From Corythucha ciliata (lineage: Eukaryota; Arthropoda; Insecta; Hemiptera; Tingidae), in assembly GCA_038030265.1 (NCBI GenBank), contig CM075938.1:15539009-15603008 (forward strand): DNA of 64,000 bases. Direction: 5' to 3'. Below, piece after piece: positions 48,061 to 60,260 of the stretch. Under the pieces are notes generated by a model. It worked only from the letters and a program-made list of their open reading frames with translations, did no database searches and had not been told where the DNA came from. Position 1 is the first letter of the stretch; the number at the start of each line of letters is the position of its first letter. Position numbers and translations under genes: made by a program.

Positions 48061-48339
48061 AATTTCAACGTTCTTTAGTTTCCACTTCTTCGCCACCATT
48101 CACCAGTATAACCTAACTTAGTGACACCATAGTTGGCACGAAAACCCGGTGTAATAACAGCCTTCGATTAACGTTTTCATTTTTCGAAAAAGTGGAGAGG
48201 GAAGGGTAGTCATGGTGGGAGGTGGAAGTTCCGAATTCCTTGTTAGCACAACTGCCGCAAAAATGATGCTAGCGGATGGAAACTTGGCACAAAAATGGAT
48301 CATACAGAGCCCTAGCCTACAAGTACACAAAGCTGTACA

Positions 48340-50130
48340 AGTAAACAAAACTCGTGGCTAATTCGAGTTTAAACTGGACCAAAATGGCGAATTCACAACT
48401 CAAATGGCTAAAAAATGGCTAAACTGCAGCTGAAAATGAGGAAAACGCCAAATCGTGGCTAAAATTGAGGAAAATCGACAAAAAAACCAAAGAATCCCTA
48501 CTGCACTGCTAAAATTGATTAAAAGCGCTAACCCGTGGCCAAAATTGGTTAAAGTTGTAGCGTGCCAACAGCTAACAAACCTCAATTTTTATTTTTAAAA
48601 ATAACAAATATTACGTTAAAAAAACAAAATTAGTCAGTTTGATCGCGAGTTCGTATTTTCCCAATTTTTCATTGTCGTTTTAAAAAAGATCTCTAAATTT
48701 TTCGTTGGCCGTTATTTTGTATACCGAAGAGAGCGCGACCCACAAAGTCACTAAACCTTGATAAATTGACAAAAACGCGTAGCTTCTGTTCGAGGCTAAA
48801 ACTAAACAATAAACGCTAATCCATAGCAAAAATTGAAGGAAAAATGCCGACGTGGGACTGAAGTGTAAAAAAAAACGCAAAAAAACAGCTAATATTGAAA
48901 AATTCACTATAATTAGCCTGTCATAAATAAATAAAAACTCTCGTTTTCAGCTCAAATTGGGAAAAAGTATTATTCCCGGCTAAAATTTGAGGAAATCACG
49001 AATTCGTGTCTGAAAAATTCAGGTAATTCGCAAATTCACAGATTAGAAACGCTTCAAAGCAGCTAAAGTTGAAAAAAAACGCGAATTTACGGCTAAAATT
49101 GAGGAAAATAATCGCGGATAAAGTGTGTTGGAATTTCTAATTCCGCCTTCTGACGACAACTTTGTGGTTAAAATTGAGGTAAACGGCTAATTCATGGTTA
49201 TAAGTAAAAGAAAAAACACTGATTCACGGCTAGAACTGAGATGATGCCCTATTCTACATATAATTAAAATTGAAAAAAAATACTAATGCGGTGCCAAAAT
49301 GTAAAAGAACCCGCCAATTTGCGGCTAATATAGAGAAAATCAGTAATTATTCTGGCTAGAATAAAGAGAAAAGTTAATTTTCAGCCTAAATTGAAACAAA
49401 AAGTGCTAATTCACTGTCAAAAATGAAAGAATTACCGATTTGCAGTAAAAATATCGGAAAACGTCAATTTGTGGCTAAAATGAACAAAATTCGCTAATAC
49501 ACGGGCTAGAAATAGCTACTGCACTGCCAAAATTACGAAAAAGCGCTAATTTACGGCTAAAATTTAGACAAATTTAAATTTGCGTCAAAAATTGGAAATA
49601 CGTTAATTCGCGGCTTCCTCGGGAGACTTTGTTGCTAAAATTGAGAAAAAGCGCTAATTTATGGCTATGAGTGAAAAACTCGCAAATTCGCGGCTAAAAC
49701 TGAGACGAAATCGCTATTCCGCAGTGTTTGGTTACGGTGAACAAAAAATGCTAATTTGTGGTAAATATTTCGAGAATTTTACGGCTAATATTGAGTAATT
49801 CTCAGCTCATACTGAGTAAACCGCTAGAAAAAATCGCTAATTTGCAGCTAAAATTGTGGAAAACGCCAACTCGAGGAAAGTTAAAGAAACATCGCTGATT
49901 CATAGGATACCAAATCTACTTTGCTGCTAAAGTTGGGGAAGAGCGCATATTTTTGTCTTTATGGGGTCTTTATGTCTGGGGGGAGGGATAACCCCGCTAA
50001 TCAGTTGCTAATTTGCGGCGAAAAGCGCTAATTTGCTGTTAAAGTTGAAAAAAAGCACTCATTCGTTGCTAAAATGGAGAATTTCGCAGTTTAAACTTGG
50101 CATAAGCGCTGTTTAGCGGATAGACTGTGG
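48340..50130. repeat. E array, copy 7 (largest, about 1.8 kb)
   Basis: Some 50-60 imperfect units such as gcgctaatttacggctaaaa and ttgagaaaaagcgctaattt show spacing of about 25-40 bp. The orientation is constant. Units are strongly diverged, and short inserts break the register. No frame exceeds 75 codons. Confidence 0.85.
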
Positions 50131-50154
50131 AAATATCGGTAATATAGAAGGAAA

Positions 50155-50275
50155 TATAGCTGGATTTGAACCTATCTACCTTTCAGGCCTGCCGTTGCCC
50201 GATTTGTGGAGGCAGCTCCGATATCCAAGGTCCGCAGCAGCCGCCACACCTCTTAGGGGGTCACAGTAATCACAG
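50155..50275 (-). mobile_element. Possible tRNA-derived SINE head, minus strand
   Basis: On the minus strand ggttcaaatccagc near 50165-50178 is a B-box match. It is preceded by sequence more GC-rich than the neighbouring E units (ggcggctgctgcgg, gagctgcctcc). No convincing A box, tail or TSD. It interrupts the E arrays, and reverse-oriented E-like units appear shortly after (about 50390-50460). Confidence 0.35.
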
Positions 50276-50389
50276 TAAAAATGACCGAAAACATATGTGT
50301 ATTATTCAGAATGAATAGTAAACCAAAAACGAGGAAGAAAGGGCAGACGTTGCATTGATTGATGATTCCTATAATAATTATTTTCTAAA

Positions 50390-50470
50390 TTTCAGCCACG
50401 AGCTTGGCTTTGGGAATTGGCGTTTTCTCAATTTCTGTCGTGATTTAGCGGGTTTATTCATGTGGATCCG
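50390..50470. repeat. Short reverse-oriented E fragment
   Basis: The sequence ggcgttttctcaatttctgt followed by gtgatttagcgg is the reverse complement of the E unit, so array orientation switches between 50.13 and 50.39 kb. Confidence 0.5.
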
Positions 50471-50571
50471 ATCACCAGTTTAAGCCGAGAATAAGTCGAC
50501 CACAATGGTTTAGACTTCCGCTTAACACTGAGCTGAGCTTTTAGAGCTTAAATCCCAATCAGAAATTAGTA

Positions 50572-50868
50572 GGGAGTCATTGCATAACCGTCTGACGGTT
50601 AACGTTAACGGTTGTGTGACGTCATGGTAAGCGTAAAATTCAAATTTTGAGTTTAAGCCTTAATCACGAACGTTTAAAGACCAGTATGAGGAGGTGTTTT
50701 ACTAATTTATTTGAAGCAATTAAGTACATCTATGGCCTTCCATGTGTTCATATTTTAGCGCAACTATTATTTGCAATAACTCTTTTTCCACCGACTCAAA
50801 CGGCTACGCTTATGGTGACGTCACGTAACCGTTAACGTTAACTGTCAGACGGTTATGCAATAACTCCA
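50572..50868. mobile_element. 297-bp MITE with about 55-bp TIRs flanked by TA
   Basis: The left end is ggagtcattgcataaccgtc, and the complement of the right end is ggagttattgcataaccgtc. The arms stay alike through gttaacgttaacggtt and gtgacgtca to about 55 bp. Both sides are flanked by TA, which would suit a Tc1/mariner-type target. The interior is AT-rich with a spurious 62-codon frame at 50647-50835. Each terminus contains the self-complementary gttaacgttaac. Confidence 0.75.
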
Positions 50869-51015
50869 TAGAGATTATAAAACATGGAGGGAGTCTTGGT
50901 CCAATATGAAAGCATATGAATAGGTTATAATATGACTGTCCATTAATATAAATAAATTCAAAAATTAGAACGTCTCCCTTTCTGGTCAGTGAGTGAACTT
51001 CTTTTTAGTTTTATC

Positions 51016-51277
51016 CAAGGTGATTAAACTTTCTATAGGTGCCGCAGATCTTCGGCCATTACTGTCCTTCACCTACGTCACGAGCAGTCCCAACCGCCTT
51101 TGCGCTGGACCCAGTACATTATTAACTGTTACTTGGTTGTGATTTTTGAGAATTTTATAAACTTTAAGTTCAAAATTAACTTGCTCTGCTGTTCTGGGGT
51201 TAGCAATCGGGATTAAAGGACTGCTGCTGTGACATCAGTCCCCACCCCTCCCGGCTGATGGGCAAGGGGAAATCAGC
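51016..51277 (-). mobile_element. Truncated copy of the hAT-type MITE
   Basis: This aligns with the reverse complement of the element at 6935-7212, starting caaggtgattaaactttcta and running to the segment ggctgatgggcaaggggaaa. The last 30-bp terminus is missing. There is no matching TSD. Confidence 0.75.
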
Positions 51278-52385
51278 TAGCAGGGGATTCATATCAGCTA
51301 GCCTTGTTTCAACAAAACAAGGCGATTATTATTACATCAAAATTTGCGTTTTAATTTTTGGTGAAATTTTATTTGGACGGCTCAAGAAACAAAGAAAATA
51401 TGAGACATATTGTAACTTTCAAAGCCCGTGTGCTAAATTTCAGGGATCTTCTTCGGTAATACAACGTTCGGTGTCGAAGTCCACTTCGAATTATGTGTTG
51501 CGTACAGCCGAAAAGTGACTTTAAAAAGTGAATAGCACGTGTCCAAAATCTCCTTCTATTCCCTTCTACGCATTGCCTTGGAGCGGCAATCGGAAAACCT
51601 ACTCGCTTTTCGGAAATACAAACGGTTCATTCTTGTTCGCAGCCCATACGCTCATGTGGTAGCGGCTCTTTGTATCTCGCAAGCGGCTGACCAGGGCGGT
51701 GGTGGTTCGTGCGATACTATAGCCACTGTGCTCCACTGAAACCGCGTTCGTTCACGCCCTAACAGTTCAGAAGAGAGACGAATGATCCCATATTGAGAAA
51801 TTTAAAGTATCCGCGTCCTTTGCCGTGTAAAGCTTTTTCAGGTTCGAATAGTATGGAATTTTTCGGTTCATTCGGCCGAAGCAGGCGCAGGCGTGTTCGG
51901 TCGTTTATCTTTCGAGCTTTGAACTGACGACATTCGGCTCCAGAGCACGAGCGGATGCAGTGCAGATGTTCGGACGTCAACGTATGCGCCAGAGTACAGT
52001 TGCAACGGGCGGGAAGCGACCGGCGAAGTTCTTGGTAGTTTTATAATAATTATAAGTTTATGGAAAGCTACACTAGTTCTATGCTTATCAGAGACGTTAG
52101 GCCTCATATCGGGGTCTCGGAACTCCACGAATAGGTCCAAGACGGGAGAAAGGCAAAAACCGTTTCATCAACTAAAGTTCATATTCTTCATGACGCGTGA
52201 AAAACGAAGTGATTCACTGAACTCAACAATTTCATTGTGCATGGTGGGACGAACCGTTTGGATTCAAAATCTTAATATTAAAAAATTCCTCAGGATGAAT
52301 ACGCACGAATATCACAGATTTTACGAAATTAATTAAGCCAACGGGAATGATTACAAATACAAGATTACAAAGTTTGTTTTTCAGG
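51278..52385. other. Unidentified 1.1-kb segment between two MITE relics
   Basis: The composition is less AT-rich than the surroundings and the segment is free of array units. Frames of 73-90 codons on the minus strand (51759-51980 and 51868-52140) overlap in different phases with no recognised domain. It lies between two same-orientation truncated MITE copies. It could be a unique host exon or intron, or the inside of a larger element. Confidence 0.35.
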
Positions 52386-52580
52386 AAGTACTACATTATT
52401 AATTGTTATTGGGTTGTGATTTTTGAGAAATCATAAACTTCAATTTCAAAGTTAACTTGCTCTGCTGCTCTAGGGTGAACAATCGGGAGCAAAGGACTGC
52501 TGGTGACGTCAGTCTCCACCCCTCCCGTCCGTTGGACAGGGGGAAATCTGCGGCACCTATAGTAAAGTTTAGTCACCTTG
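52386..52580 (-). mobile_element. Second truncated copy of the hAT-type MITE
   Basis: This aligns with the second half of the family, from the attattaattgttattggg segment to a complete terminus (gtgccgcagattt on the minus strand, ending ggcacctatagtaaagttta on the plus, then cacccttg-type end gtcaccttg at 52580). The other terminus is lacking. Same orientation as the copy at 51016. Confidence 0.75.
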
Positions 52581-52859
52581 TGCACCCCCCTTTAACACCC
52601 CTTCCCCATCAAGGTTCCCTCCATGTATTATACTTCTACGAATAACTCCCTAGTATTTTGAATACACAATCGTTTAAACCCTTAGCAACGCTTAAACGGA
52701 CATTTTCGGGCAGGGTCGACATTGGCCATTTAAGCTTTCTTAAGGGTTTGATTTAAACGTTTCTGTATGCAAAATGCTAATTTTGATTGGAGTATAAAGT
52801 ATTTTAAGCTAAGCTTAAAGATAAACGGAACAACCCCATGCGTCAACCCCGGGCCCCCT

Positions 52860-54174
52860 CACAACAAACCCTCTAAAAATGAAATCGCCATTTTTGCAGT
52901 GAGAACATCAGTTTTCATTTTCTGAGACATTGTTAAGGTGAAAACTTCAATTTTAGGTTAAAACTTCTCAGTTGTGTGGTACGATTGCCGTTTTCGAAGA
53001 TAAAATGTCCAATTTCCACTTTCAAAGTAAAATTACCTTTTTGAGGGAAAACTTGCTTGAAATTGTCAATTTTCAAGATAAAGACCTTAGGTTTCGCCGG
53101 TTTGGCGTAAAACCATCTGTTTACGGAAAAACATCAGTAAAACTTCTCACCCGTCTTGTCTAAAAACTTATGTTTCAGTTCGGAGGGGACGGGTGGATAG
53201 CACGGGGCACTAAATTTTACTGAACCGGTCACCAGTTTTGCTGTGATATTGTCAGTTTTGAAGTAAAATATCCAGTTTTAAATTAAAATAATATTCGGGG
53301 GTGGACCGCTAGTTTCATGGTGAAATCGTCAGTTTAGGAAAGTTTTTGGGGTGAAATCGTAAGTTTTCGTATTAAAACAGTCAGTGTCAGGGTAAAATTG
53401 CAAGTTTTTGCAGATAAATATGCAGAAGATCGTGCAGAGTGAGTTTTGTGATAAAATAACCGATTTCAGGGTAAAATATTCATTTCTGAGGTTAAACAGT
53501 AAAATTTGGTTTTGGGGTGAAATCGTCAGTTTTGTAGTGATGCCTTCAGTTATGGGGCAACAAGTCAGCTTTGGCCGTGAAATCGTCTATATTGCTATAA
53601 AATTGTCACATTTGAGATGAATTCGTCAGTTTGGTGGTGAAATTGCCAGTTTTCAAGGCAGAGTCGCCCCTTTTGGATTAAAATCATCCGTTTTGGGGGA
53701 AAACTTTATTTACAGTGTGACATTGTCAGTTTTGGAGTTAAGTATCTAGTTTTGGGGGAATCTGTCATTTCGGGTGTAAAATGTTGATTTTTTTTTTAAC
53801 GAAACAGAAAAGTTTTAGGTTAAAATCGCATGTTTTATAGTGATGAATCTTCAGTGGTTTGTGTGTGTGGTGGAGAAGGAGTAACACGTCAGTTTTGGCG
53901 AGAAATCAAACGTTTTTTAAAAGTAAAAAAAAAAAATCGCCACTTGAGGGATAAAATCGGCAGTTCTTAATGCAGAGTGGTCTGTTTTGGTAAGATAACT
54001 CGCTTTTCATCAGTTTGGGTTAAACCCGCCATGTTTTAGGGTGAAGTAAATAATCAATTTTGGGGTAAAGCCTTGGGTTTTAAAGTCGCCAGTTGTGCTG
54101 TGAATTCTGTAGTTTAGGGGTAACAAATCGGCTTTGGCGTGACATCGTCAGTTATGAAGTAAAATAACGAGTTA
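52860..54174. repeat. D array
   Basis: Units of about 20-30 bp, gtgaaatcgtcagttttgg and ggtaaaatcgccagttttag, run over 1.3 kb, then continue after a MITE insertion to about 54640. The array is related to the B and C arrays through the GTCAGTTT core. Frames of up to 70 codons within it are artefacts of the repeat. Confidence 0.8.
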
Positions 54175-54446
54175 AGCCAGGTTCACACCTATCATGCACG
54201 CTTCCGATCCGACACCGATCATGCATGTCGGATCGGAGACTGGAAACCCCCGTAACGGTTAGACTATATTTGGGTTGGAAAGGCAATCTGAGAGGGCTGA
54301 GAAGCGTAATAGCCATCAATTATTCGGTACTAACGCCTATTCCGGTCCCCACACCTATCAAAAAATGCATGATCGGTGTCGGATCGGAAGCGTGCATGAT
54401 CGGTGTCGGATCGGAAGCGTGCATGTTAGGTGTGAACAGGGCTTTA
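54172..54446. mobile_element. 269-bp MITE with TTA duplication and an internal 27-bp tandem
   Basis: The element spans 54175-54443. Its TIRs of about 50 bp begin agccaggttcacacctatca (left) and agccctgttcacacctaaca (complement of right). TTA flanks both ends (54172-54174 and 54444-54446), suiting a PIF/Harbinger-type target. In the right arm a 27-bp segment beginning gcatgatcggtgtcggatcg is present twice (54367-54393 and 54394-54420), so one terminus has gained an extra unit. A 139-codon frame crosses it and is not a gene. Confidence 0.8.
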
Positions 54447-54640
54447 TGGAGTGAAATCTTCAGTAATGGGTTAAAAAACGCCTGTTTTGAATTGGAAAAG
54501 CTAATTTTTCACGTCTCTCGGATTTTGAGTGCCAAGCCTTTCCTACAAAGTGTATTGATTTCCGCGGGGAAAACATTGCCAATTTTTGGACAGAAAAAGA
54601 GGAATAAAGGGCTAAAACCGATAGTTTCCCAACGGAGATG
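54447..54640. repeat. D array, continuation
   Basis: D units resume directly after the MITE (gtgaaatcttcagtaatggg) and fade into diverged sequence. Confidence 0.6.
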
Positions 54641-55019
54641 TTAGTTTTTGATGGATTACCGCCCTTTTGTGAAAACTCAGTTTCCGGGGAAGCATTTGAC
54701 GATTTAATGCGGTTATTTCCGATTTAATGGACTGTATCGTCGAGGACGTTAAATCTCCCACCCACCAGGAGCGCCTGAACAGCGCGTTTGAAGGAATAGG
54801 ATAAGACAGCAGGCAAAGCATTGAAAAATGTCAAGTCCCAAAAAAGTTGGTCATTCAAAGATTTAGTGAGCCGAGCTCCCCTGAGACGGAGATTGTCCTT
54901 AGGAGCGCACAATTTGGTTTTAGAAATATCCAAACCACCGAGATTGCTTATAATGTTAAGAAGTCAAAGGCGAAGTTGGACCTAGAATCAGCCAGAACAG
55001 CAAAATTAGATTATCTGTA
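54641..55019. other. Unassigned spacer
   Basis: Possibly diverged D or F units. No gene supported. Two overlapping minus-strand 69-codon frames lack any recognised motif. Confidence 0.35.
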
Positions 55020-55470
55020 ACTTCCGAATCCACGAATTTGAACTTCTTTATTTCTTTTATGAAGACCTCAAAAGCGTGAAATTGTTTTTCTGAACACTGT
55101 GAACGAGTCAATCCCGCAAAATTTGCTTTTTAGGTAGTCAATCCTGTGAAATATAACTTTTGAATGTGCAAAACACGTGAAATTTGGGTTTTTGAGTGAC
55201 AAAATGAAACAAATGCGGATGTTGAATAAGCTAGACCCGTAAAATCGATTCGCCATAGTGCCAAAAATCGCGAAATTATGGTTTAAAGTGGTGGAAACAG
55301 ACAATTGAAGCCACCGTTGTAACCATGACCGTGAATAAGAGGAAGGTGACTCGGGAGTCACCTGTTTCGTATCCATGGGGTGGTTGCCTTCTCGTTGACT
55401 TCTACGAGATACCAACCCGCGGCATTTGGGGTTTTTAGAGGCCAAACCCGATAATTGAATTTTTATTTTT
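55020..55470. repeat. F array, block 8 (reverse orientation)
   Basis: Units such as gagtcaatcccgcaaaattt, gcaaaacacgtgaaatttgg and agaccc(g)taaaatcgatt are reverse complements of the F unit. They are similar in style to the block at 20.2-20.8 kb. Confidence 0.65.
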
Positions 55471-58400
55471 TGAATGTGCCAATTGCCAAATCCGAAGGGT
55501 CTGATTGAGGGAAAGGGCGTTTTATTTTGAGGGCATACTTTTGCTCTTCCAAATATTGGAGTGGCCCAGCTTGGTGGGTAGCTCTAAATGGCGAGGGTGA
55601 CTGATATTGGGGAGGAAGTACGAAATTAATTCGATGTATTGTCTCATTACGATATTATATGTCTATAATATGTCCCACATTTTGGCCAATGCTTTCGCTG
55701 TTTTAGTTTTCGTCCTCGCCTGGGCTTTGGCAACCTTATCCCAAAACTGACTATTATTTGGCCCGTTAGTAGCTTTGTCATTAAAGACTCATAATCGCTG
55801 AATTGACGGTCCCCTTCGTGCCATTTCGTCTGGAGCACAGCCATCTTCGTAATTATTTACAAACTAACCCATGCAAGTGGGTGGACTTAAGGGATTCTAT
55901 GTATAGAGAATGATGTGAATTCTCGATCGTCTTTTCCTTATTTCCTCAACCCGCTGAAATCTTTGATTACATTGCAAGCTTTACAGGGAAGAGGAGAACT
56001 CAATTCAGCAGGAACACCTTGCTGTATCTTTAATCTCCAAAAAATTGCTTATTCTTATAGGATTTCAAGAGATAATGCTGGTAATGCGGCCCAATTATCG
56101 AATTTCGCCTTGAAGACGTTCGTCTGTAACATTTTATGATTTATGCTATCAGAATAAATTACACCGTTGAAAACTACTGAAATCCTTCGAATACCGTTTA
56201 TTACGCTTTGCTATTCACGATTTTAATCGCCCCCCCCCCGTAAGAATCATATCAATCGGAAGTGCGATCCAACTTTTCTCAAGGAAGTTACCAGTCAGAG
56301 GGGTGTCATCTCTACAGCCGCCTCCATTCAATGCAAAACAGTTCGACTAATCATCTCATAAACCTTGACATGAATTGCATCTTTCTGTAAAGGCTTAATT
56401 GTAAATTGTTTTCCACCCTAACAGGCTCTATGATACACGTAATAAAAAAAAAGGTTTTAATCACACTCTATACACTCCCAAGTCCTCACCGTTCTGAGTG
56501 TAAAAAAAAAAAAAAAAAAAAAACCGTTTGCAATGAAAAGGAATTTTATTCCATCGAACGTTTTAAACGATCGTGCTCAAGGGAAAAGATTACACTTAGC
56601 AGAGGGAAGCAGGGAAAGAGATTCTTCAGTGCGCTATATTGGTATGGTAGTAGCGTGGGGTGGGGGAGGGGAGAGAGGGTCCTTAAGCTTAAAAACCTGG
56701 GGATTCTATGCAAACGAAAAACTCTTCTTTCCTCTTTTTCCACGCTGGTTTTACTCTCTAAACTTCTTGTTTACTCAAATCCCCTCATTTCAACTCTTTT
56801 TTCTTTCTTTTTTTTTTTTTTTTTTACTTCCCTTTTACTTTTTATTTTCTCAACGTAAAAAGAGCCTCCCTGGAGTTGATATAATCAGCGAGATAGAGGC
56901 AGCTCATTCAAAATTAAAATTTTGCTTAATAAGAGGGTTAAAATAAAGCACAAGGATGGAAGGGGGGGGGGAGAATGCTGTTAGAATTTGAAGATTTGAA
57001 ACAAATAAAAGGGACTAAAATGCACGTCCTCATTATTCATGAACTCTATAAATTATTAATACGGTTCTTTCTTCACTGCACTCAACTCTCTAGGCATATT
57101 CCACTATAAACGCTCTGGAAAAAAGGGACCAAGGACTTAATTTAGAAGTCAGAGAGTCCCTCTGAGAATTCATTCAACTTTAAAAATTACCTACTGTATA
57201 CCGTTTATGCAAAACTCTTCGCTTCTTTAATAGAAGCCGATAAGATGCACAAAAATTCAAAAGAAAGATTGCTTAATTGCCCGTTTCAAAGGTCACGCAG
57301 AACCCTAGAAAAGCACGGCGCGTTCGAAAACAGAAATATGTATGTATGTGAAAGAGCGATATTTTGCCCACCATAAGAGAAACAATCACGATCGAATGTT
57401 TTGAATATGTGATGGGTCACAAGCTGAGTAATGTGAAGGTCTGGCTGTAATTGTAACTGTTGGAGGAGTTTTTAGGTGGGTCGCCCTTGAACTGGTGAAA
57501 GTACGCGTCACAAAAATCTTTAAAGAAAAAAAAGTGAATTAGCCTTACCACCGGGGAGACGACTGACGTGTCATCATTCCGTTTGAAGGCTCATAGTAAC
57601 GAACATCCGCCTTTGACTCACGGTTTATTGTTCCCCCACGCTATTTATCGTATTATTTAGCTATGCACCTTTTATAAATAGAGCAAGCTCCGTCATCGTT
57701 GCACAGCCTCCTTCGAGAACTTTGTGATGATAATGACGTAATCTGGTTTCAGCTAGACGATTCGCGGTCTCCTGGGAAAAAAAGTGTTTTTTTTTTTTTC
57801 TTTCTCGCCCAATTGTTGACATTTTCATCAAGTAACTTTAAAAACTATCCGTTTTATTGTAAGAGAATAATACAACTCTTCACGTGACCTTAATGATTTT
57901 TACAAGGCTTATGTCAGATCCTCACCAACGAAACTGCGAACAATTGACGAATATTTCCTACAATGTTCGAAATGCTTCTCTATCTTTCATTCTGTAATTT
58001 TTTTTTATTTCTTCATCCAATCATCCCCCACGCTGAACATTCCTCGCGGCAGTTAGCGATGAATTGCCGTCAGTTAGACACCCCTCCCCATCCTCCTCAT
58101 CCATCACTGCAACAACCACGGAGGGTATTAAAAACCCCGTTGTTATACAACGCCGCGCTTCTAGTTTTTCATGATATTTGAACTCAACCTGAACCAGGTG
58201 ATAATTTATTTATCACCCGGGAAATATTCTAAAAATAGCTGGAATTCCGGGAAAAAGCGTAGCTTCAAATCCGCTAAATAATTCAAAGCGGAAGTAAAAA
58301 CAAAATTTCCGCTTGGAATTTTTAAAACGATTAAGCTATTAACTTTTGAGCATCTAATTTTTATGCTGTTAGGGAGGCGTTTAAATATTACTTAGAACCT

Positions 58401-58790
58401 CCCTTGTAAATATTGCACTGAGAACTCAGAGCAGTGCAATGAGTAGAGGAACAGTATACTTTAATTTGGTCGCATCGTTGGAATGAAATTACTTTTTTTT
58501 TTTATGAGTTTTTATTGCTGATCGTATTGGAAGAGCTCTCCCTCAAAATTATCTTGTCAGCGATTGAAATATTGACTTTTGGTTTGTATGGGAGGGGGAC
58601 AATAATAAAGTTTATAGCGCGATGTCTGCGTTCGAAGTCTAACAATTGTCGTTCCAATCAGGTTGCGTAAGAAGGCCGCAAATCCTAATGGAAATGTCTC
58701 ACTCCATCCGTAGGAGGCTCTTCCTTCGGTGTTCAAGCAGTCGTTGTCACAAAAAAGAGCCCCCCCCCCCCTCTAACTGGGCAAAAATTA
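55471..58790. other. Unique AT-rich DNA without supported genes
   Basis: The 150- and 137-codon plus-strand frames at 56406-56946 are driven by poly-A (56503-56523) and T-rich tracts (translations rich in Lys, Phe and Leu) and overlap each other in different phases. A C run lies near 56230 and a G run near 56961. A hairpin (ggtgataa / ttatcacc) lies near 58196-58218. No RNA gene recognised. Confidence 0.4.
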
Positions 58791-59940
58791 TCGTTCAATT
58801 TTCTTGATTTGGGTGCCGTCGAAGGCTTTTCTAATTCGACTGATGCAAGGAAGACTTTAACGTGAAAATTCGTGTACCACCGAAAACGCGCAAAATCAAA
58901 CTAAAACACCAGGTTCCCTTGGAGAGGCCCTTGAATGGCGCCTCTGATTGAAATTCAGTTTCGATTTTCAAATTTCCCGTGCCGAAACACCTTACATTGG
59001 TGATTCGACAATTCATCGGGTATACAGGGACATTTTGAGGTTCATTTTTTCGAAGTATTTGGATTTACGCTCAGCGTCCTCAGCTATCTTGACTCGTCGG
59101 CCCTAAGGGCAACGGGCTCCAGACAGTACATCCAATACCCGCGGGTCTACTGGGACTCGGCGTCTACGGGGACGTCTGCACCCGCAAGCAAATTTTTGTT
59201 GGATGATAGCACGACCATATGGGAGGCTTCGTACCCCCCCCCCCGTAAGTCAACACGAATTACCGTTGCGGGACTGATACCATTAAGGGTAAGGCACAGT
59301 GACTGTCACGAGGAGACGCTATGAGTTGAACCCGGTGAAGTCTTATTCATGGAATGTGTACCAAAAAACCCGAGTGTACTATAGTCCGCAGTACTGCGAA
59401 TTAACACATTCCCTGGTAGACTAAACCAGTACATGCCACAAATTTTATGCATACAATGCGTAGATTTTTGTAAGACCAATACCATGATTTCACTGCAAGA
59501 CCAACACCACTCTCCGTCAACTGTCACACACTATCCCCACATCACTACCAATTTACCAGTTTTACAAGGTCAAGAAACCAGATTTGACCGTTGACCATTC
59601 CAAAATAGTGCCCAGGGTGGGCGAGGGTGGGTGGGTAGAGCTCAGTGCCGATGTATTTCAAGAGCCGTGACTGCGCGACCGTCGTCAGACTTCAACGCCG
59701 GCTGTCATGGCCTAGCCCGGGGACCGCGCGAGCCTACAAAAATTAAAAATGCCCAAAACTCATAATCTTGCCAGACATTTCACCCCAGACACTCGCAAAT
59801 TCACTGATATTTATCTCCGGACGATTTATTTATGAGGATAATTATTTAGTATTTACCCATTTTGGGCACTCTCGGAGCCCACTAGACTCCCTTACGTCTG
59901 CACGCACTGAAAAAAAAAAAAAAGTCCTGAAACCTGCAAC
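58791..59940. other. Unassigned DNA with scattered GC-rich pieces
   Basis: A GC-rich segment around 59090-59190 (acgggctcc, cccgcgggtc, ggactcggcgtc) stands out but has no visible A or B box or TIR. C runs lie near 58756 and 59236. Short frames match nothing. Confidence 0.35.
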
Positions 59941-60260
59941 TTCCCCAAAATCAATCACCTGAATCTTGAAATGTCGCTACAAATGCTACAATTAGGACCC
60001 AAAAACGATAATTTCGTGAATATTCAGTCGGAAAACTTGCAATGTTGCTCAAATTGGGACTTAACACTTGCAAATAACCCACGAAAAAAATGTTGAAATC
60101 GCTATCAGGATATGAACAGTTTAACACAGTTGTGATGCATCTCTTGGGTACAAATTGCCTGGGATCCCCGCCTTCTTGTAATGTCGCTGAAATTGAGTCC
60201 GTCGACACATTGAATTTCGAGGATATCCAGTCTTGAAACTTCCGTCTGTTCCAATTCCGT
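59941..60260. repeat. Longer-period degenerate repeat (units of roughly 70-110 bp)
   Basis: Three imperfect units begin cttgaaatgtcgctacaaat, cttgcaatgttgctcaaatt and cttgtaatgtcgctgaaatt, each followed by an aattxxGxxC(C/T) segment. The longest open frame of the window (59951-60463, minus, 170 codons) covers this repeat. Its translation is repeat-derived and matches no family I recognise, so I do not call a gene. Confidence 0.45.

Noticed and set aside
54225..54644. 139-codon plus-strand frame
   Set aside because: It is mostly the interior and terminal repeat of a MITE. The repeated MIGVGSEAC-type residues come from the 27-bp tandem unit.
56406..56946. Two overlapping plus-strand frames of 150 and 137 codons
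   Set aside because: They read the same bases in different phases and depend on poly-A and T-rich tracts, giving low-complexity Lys/Phe/Leu translations.
59090..59190. GC-rich segment as an RNA gene or SINE
   Set aside because: No A or B box, tail, TSD or inverted repeat could be identified.
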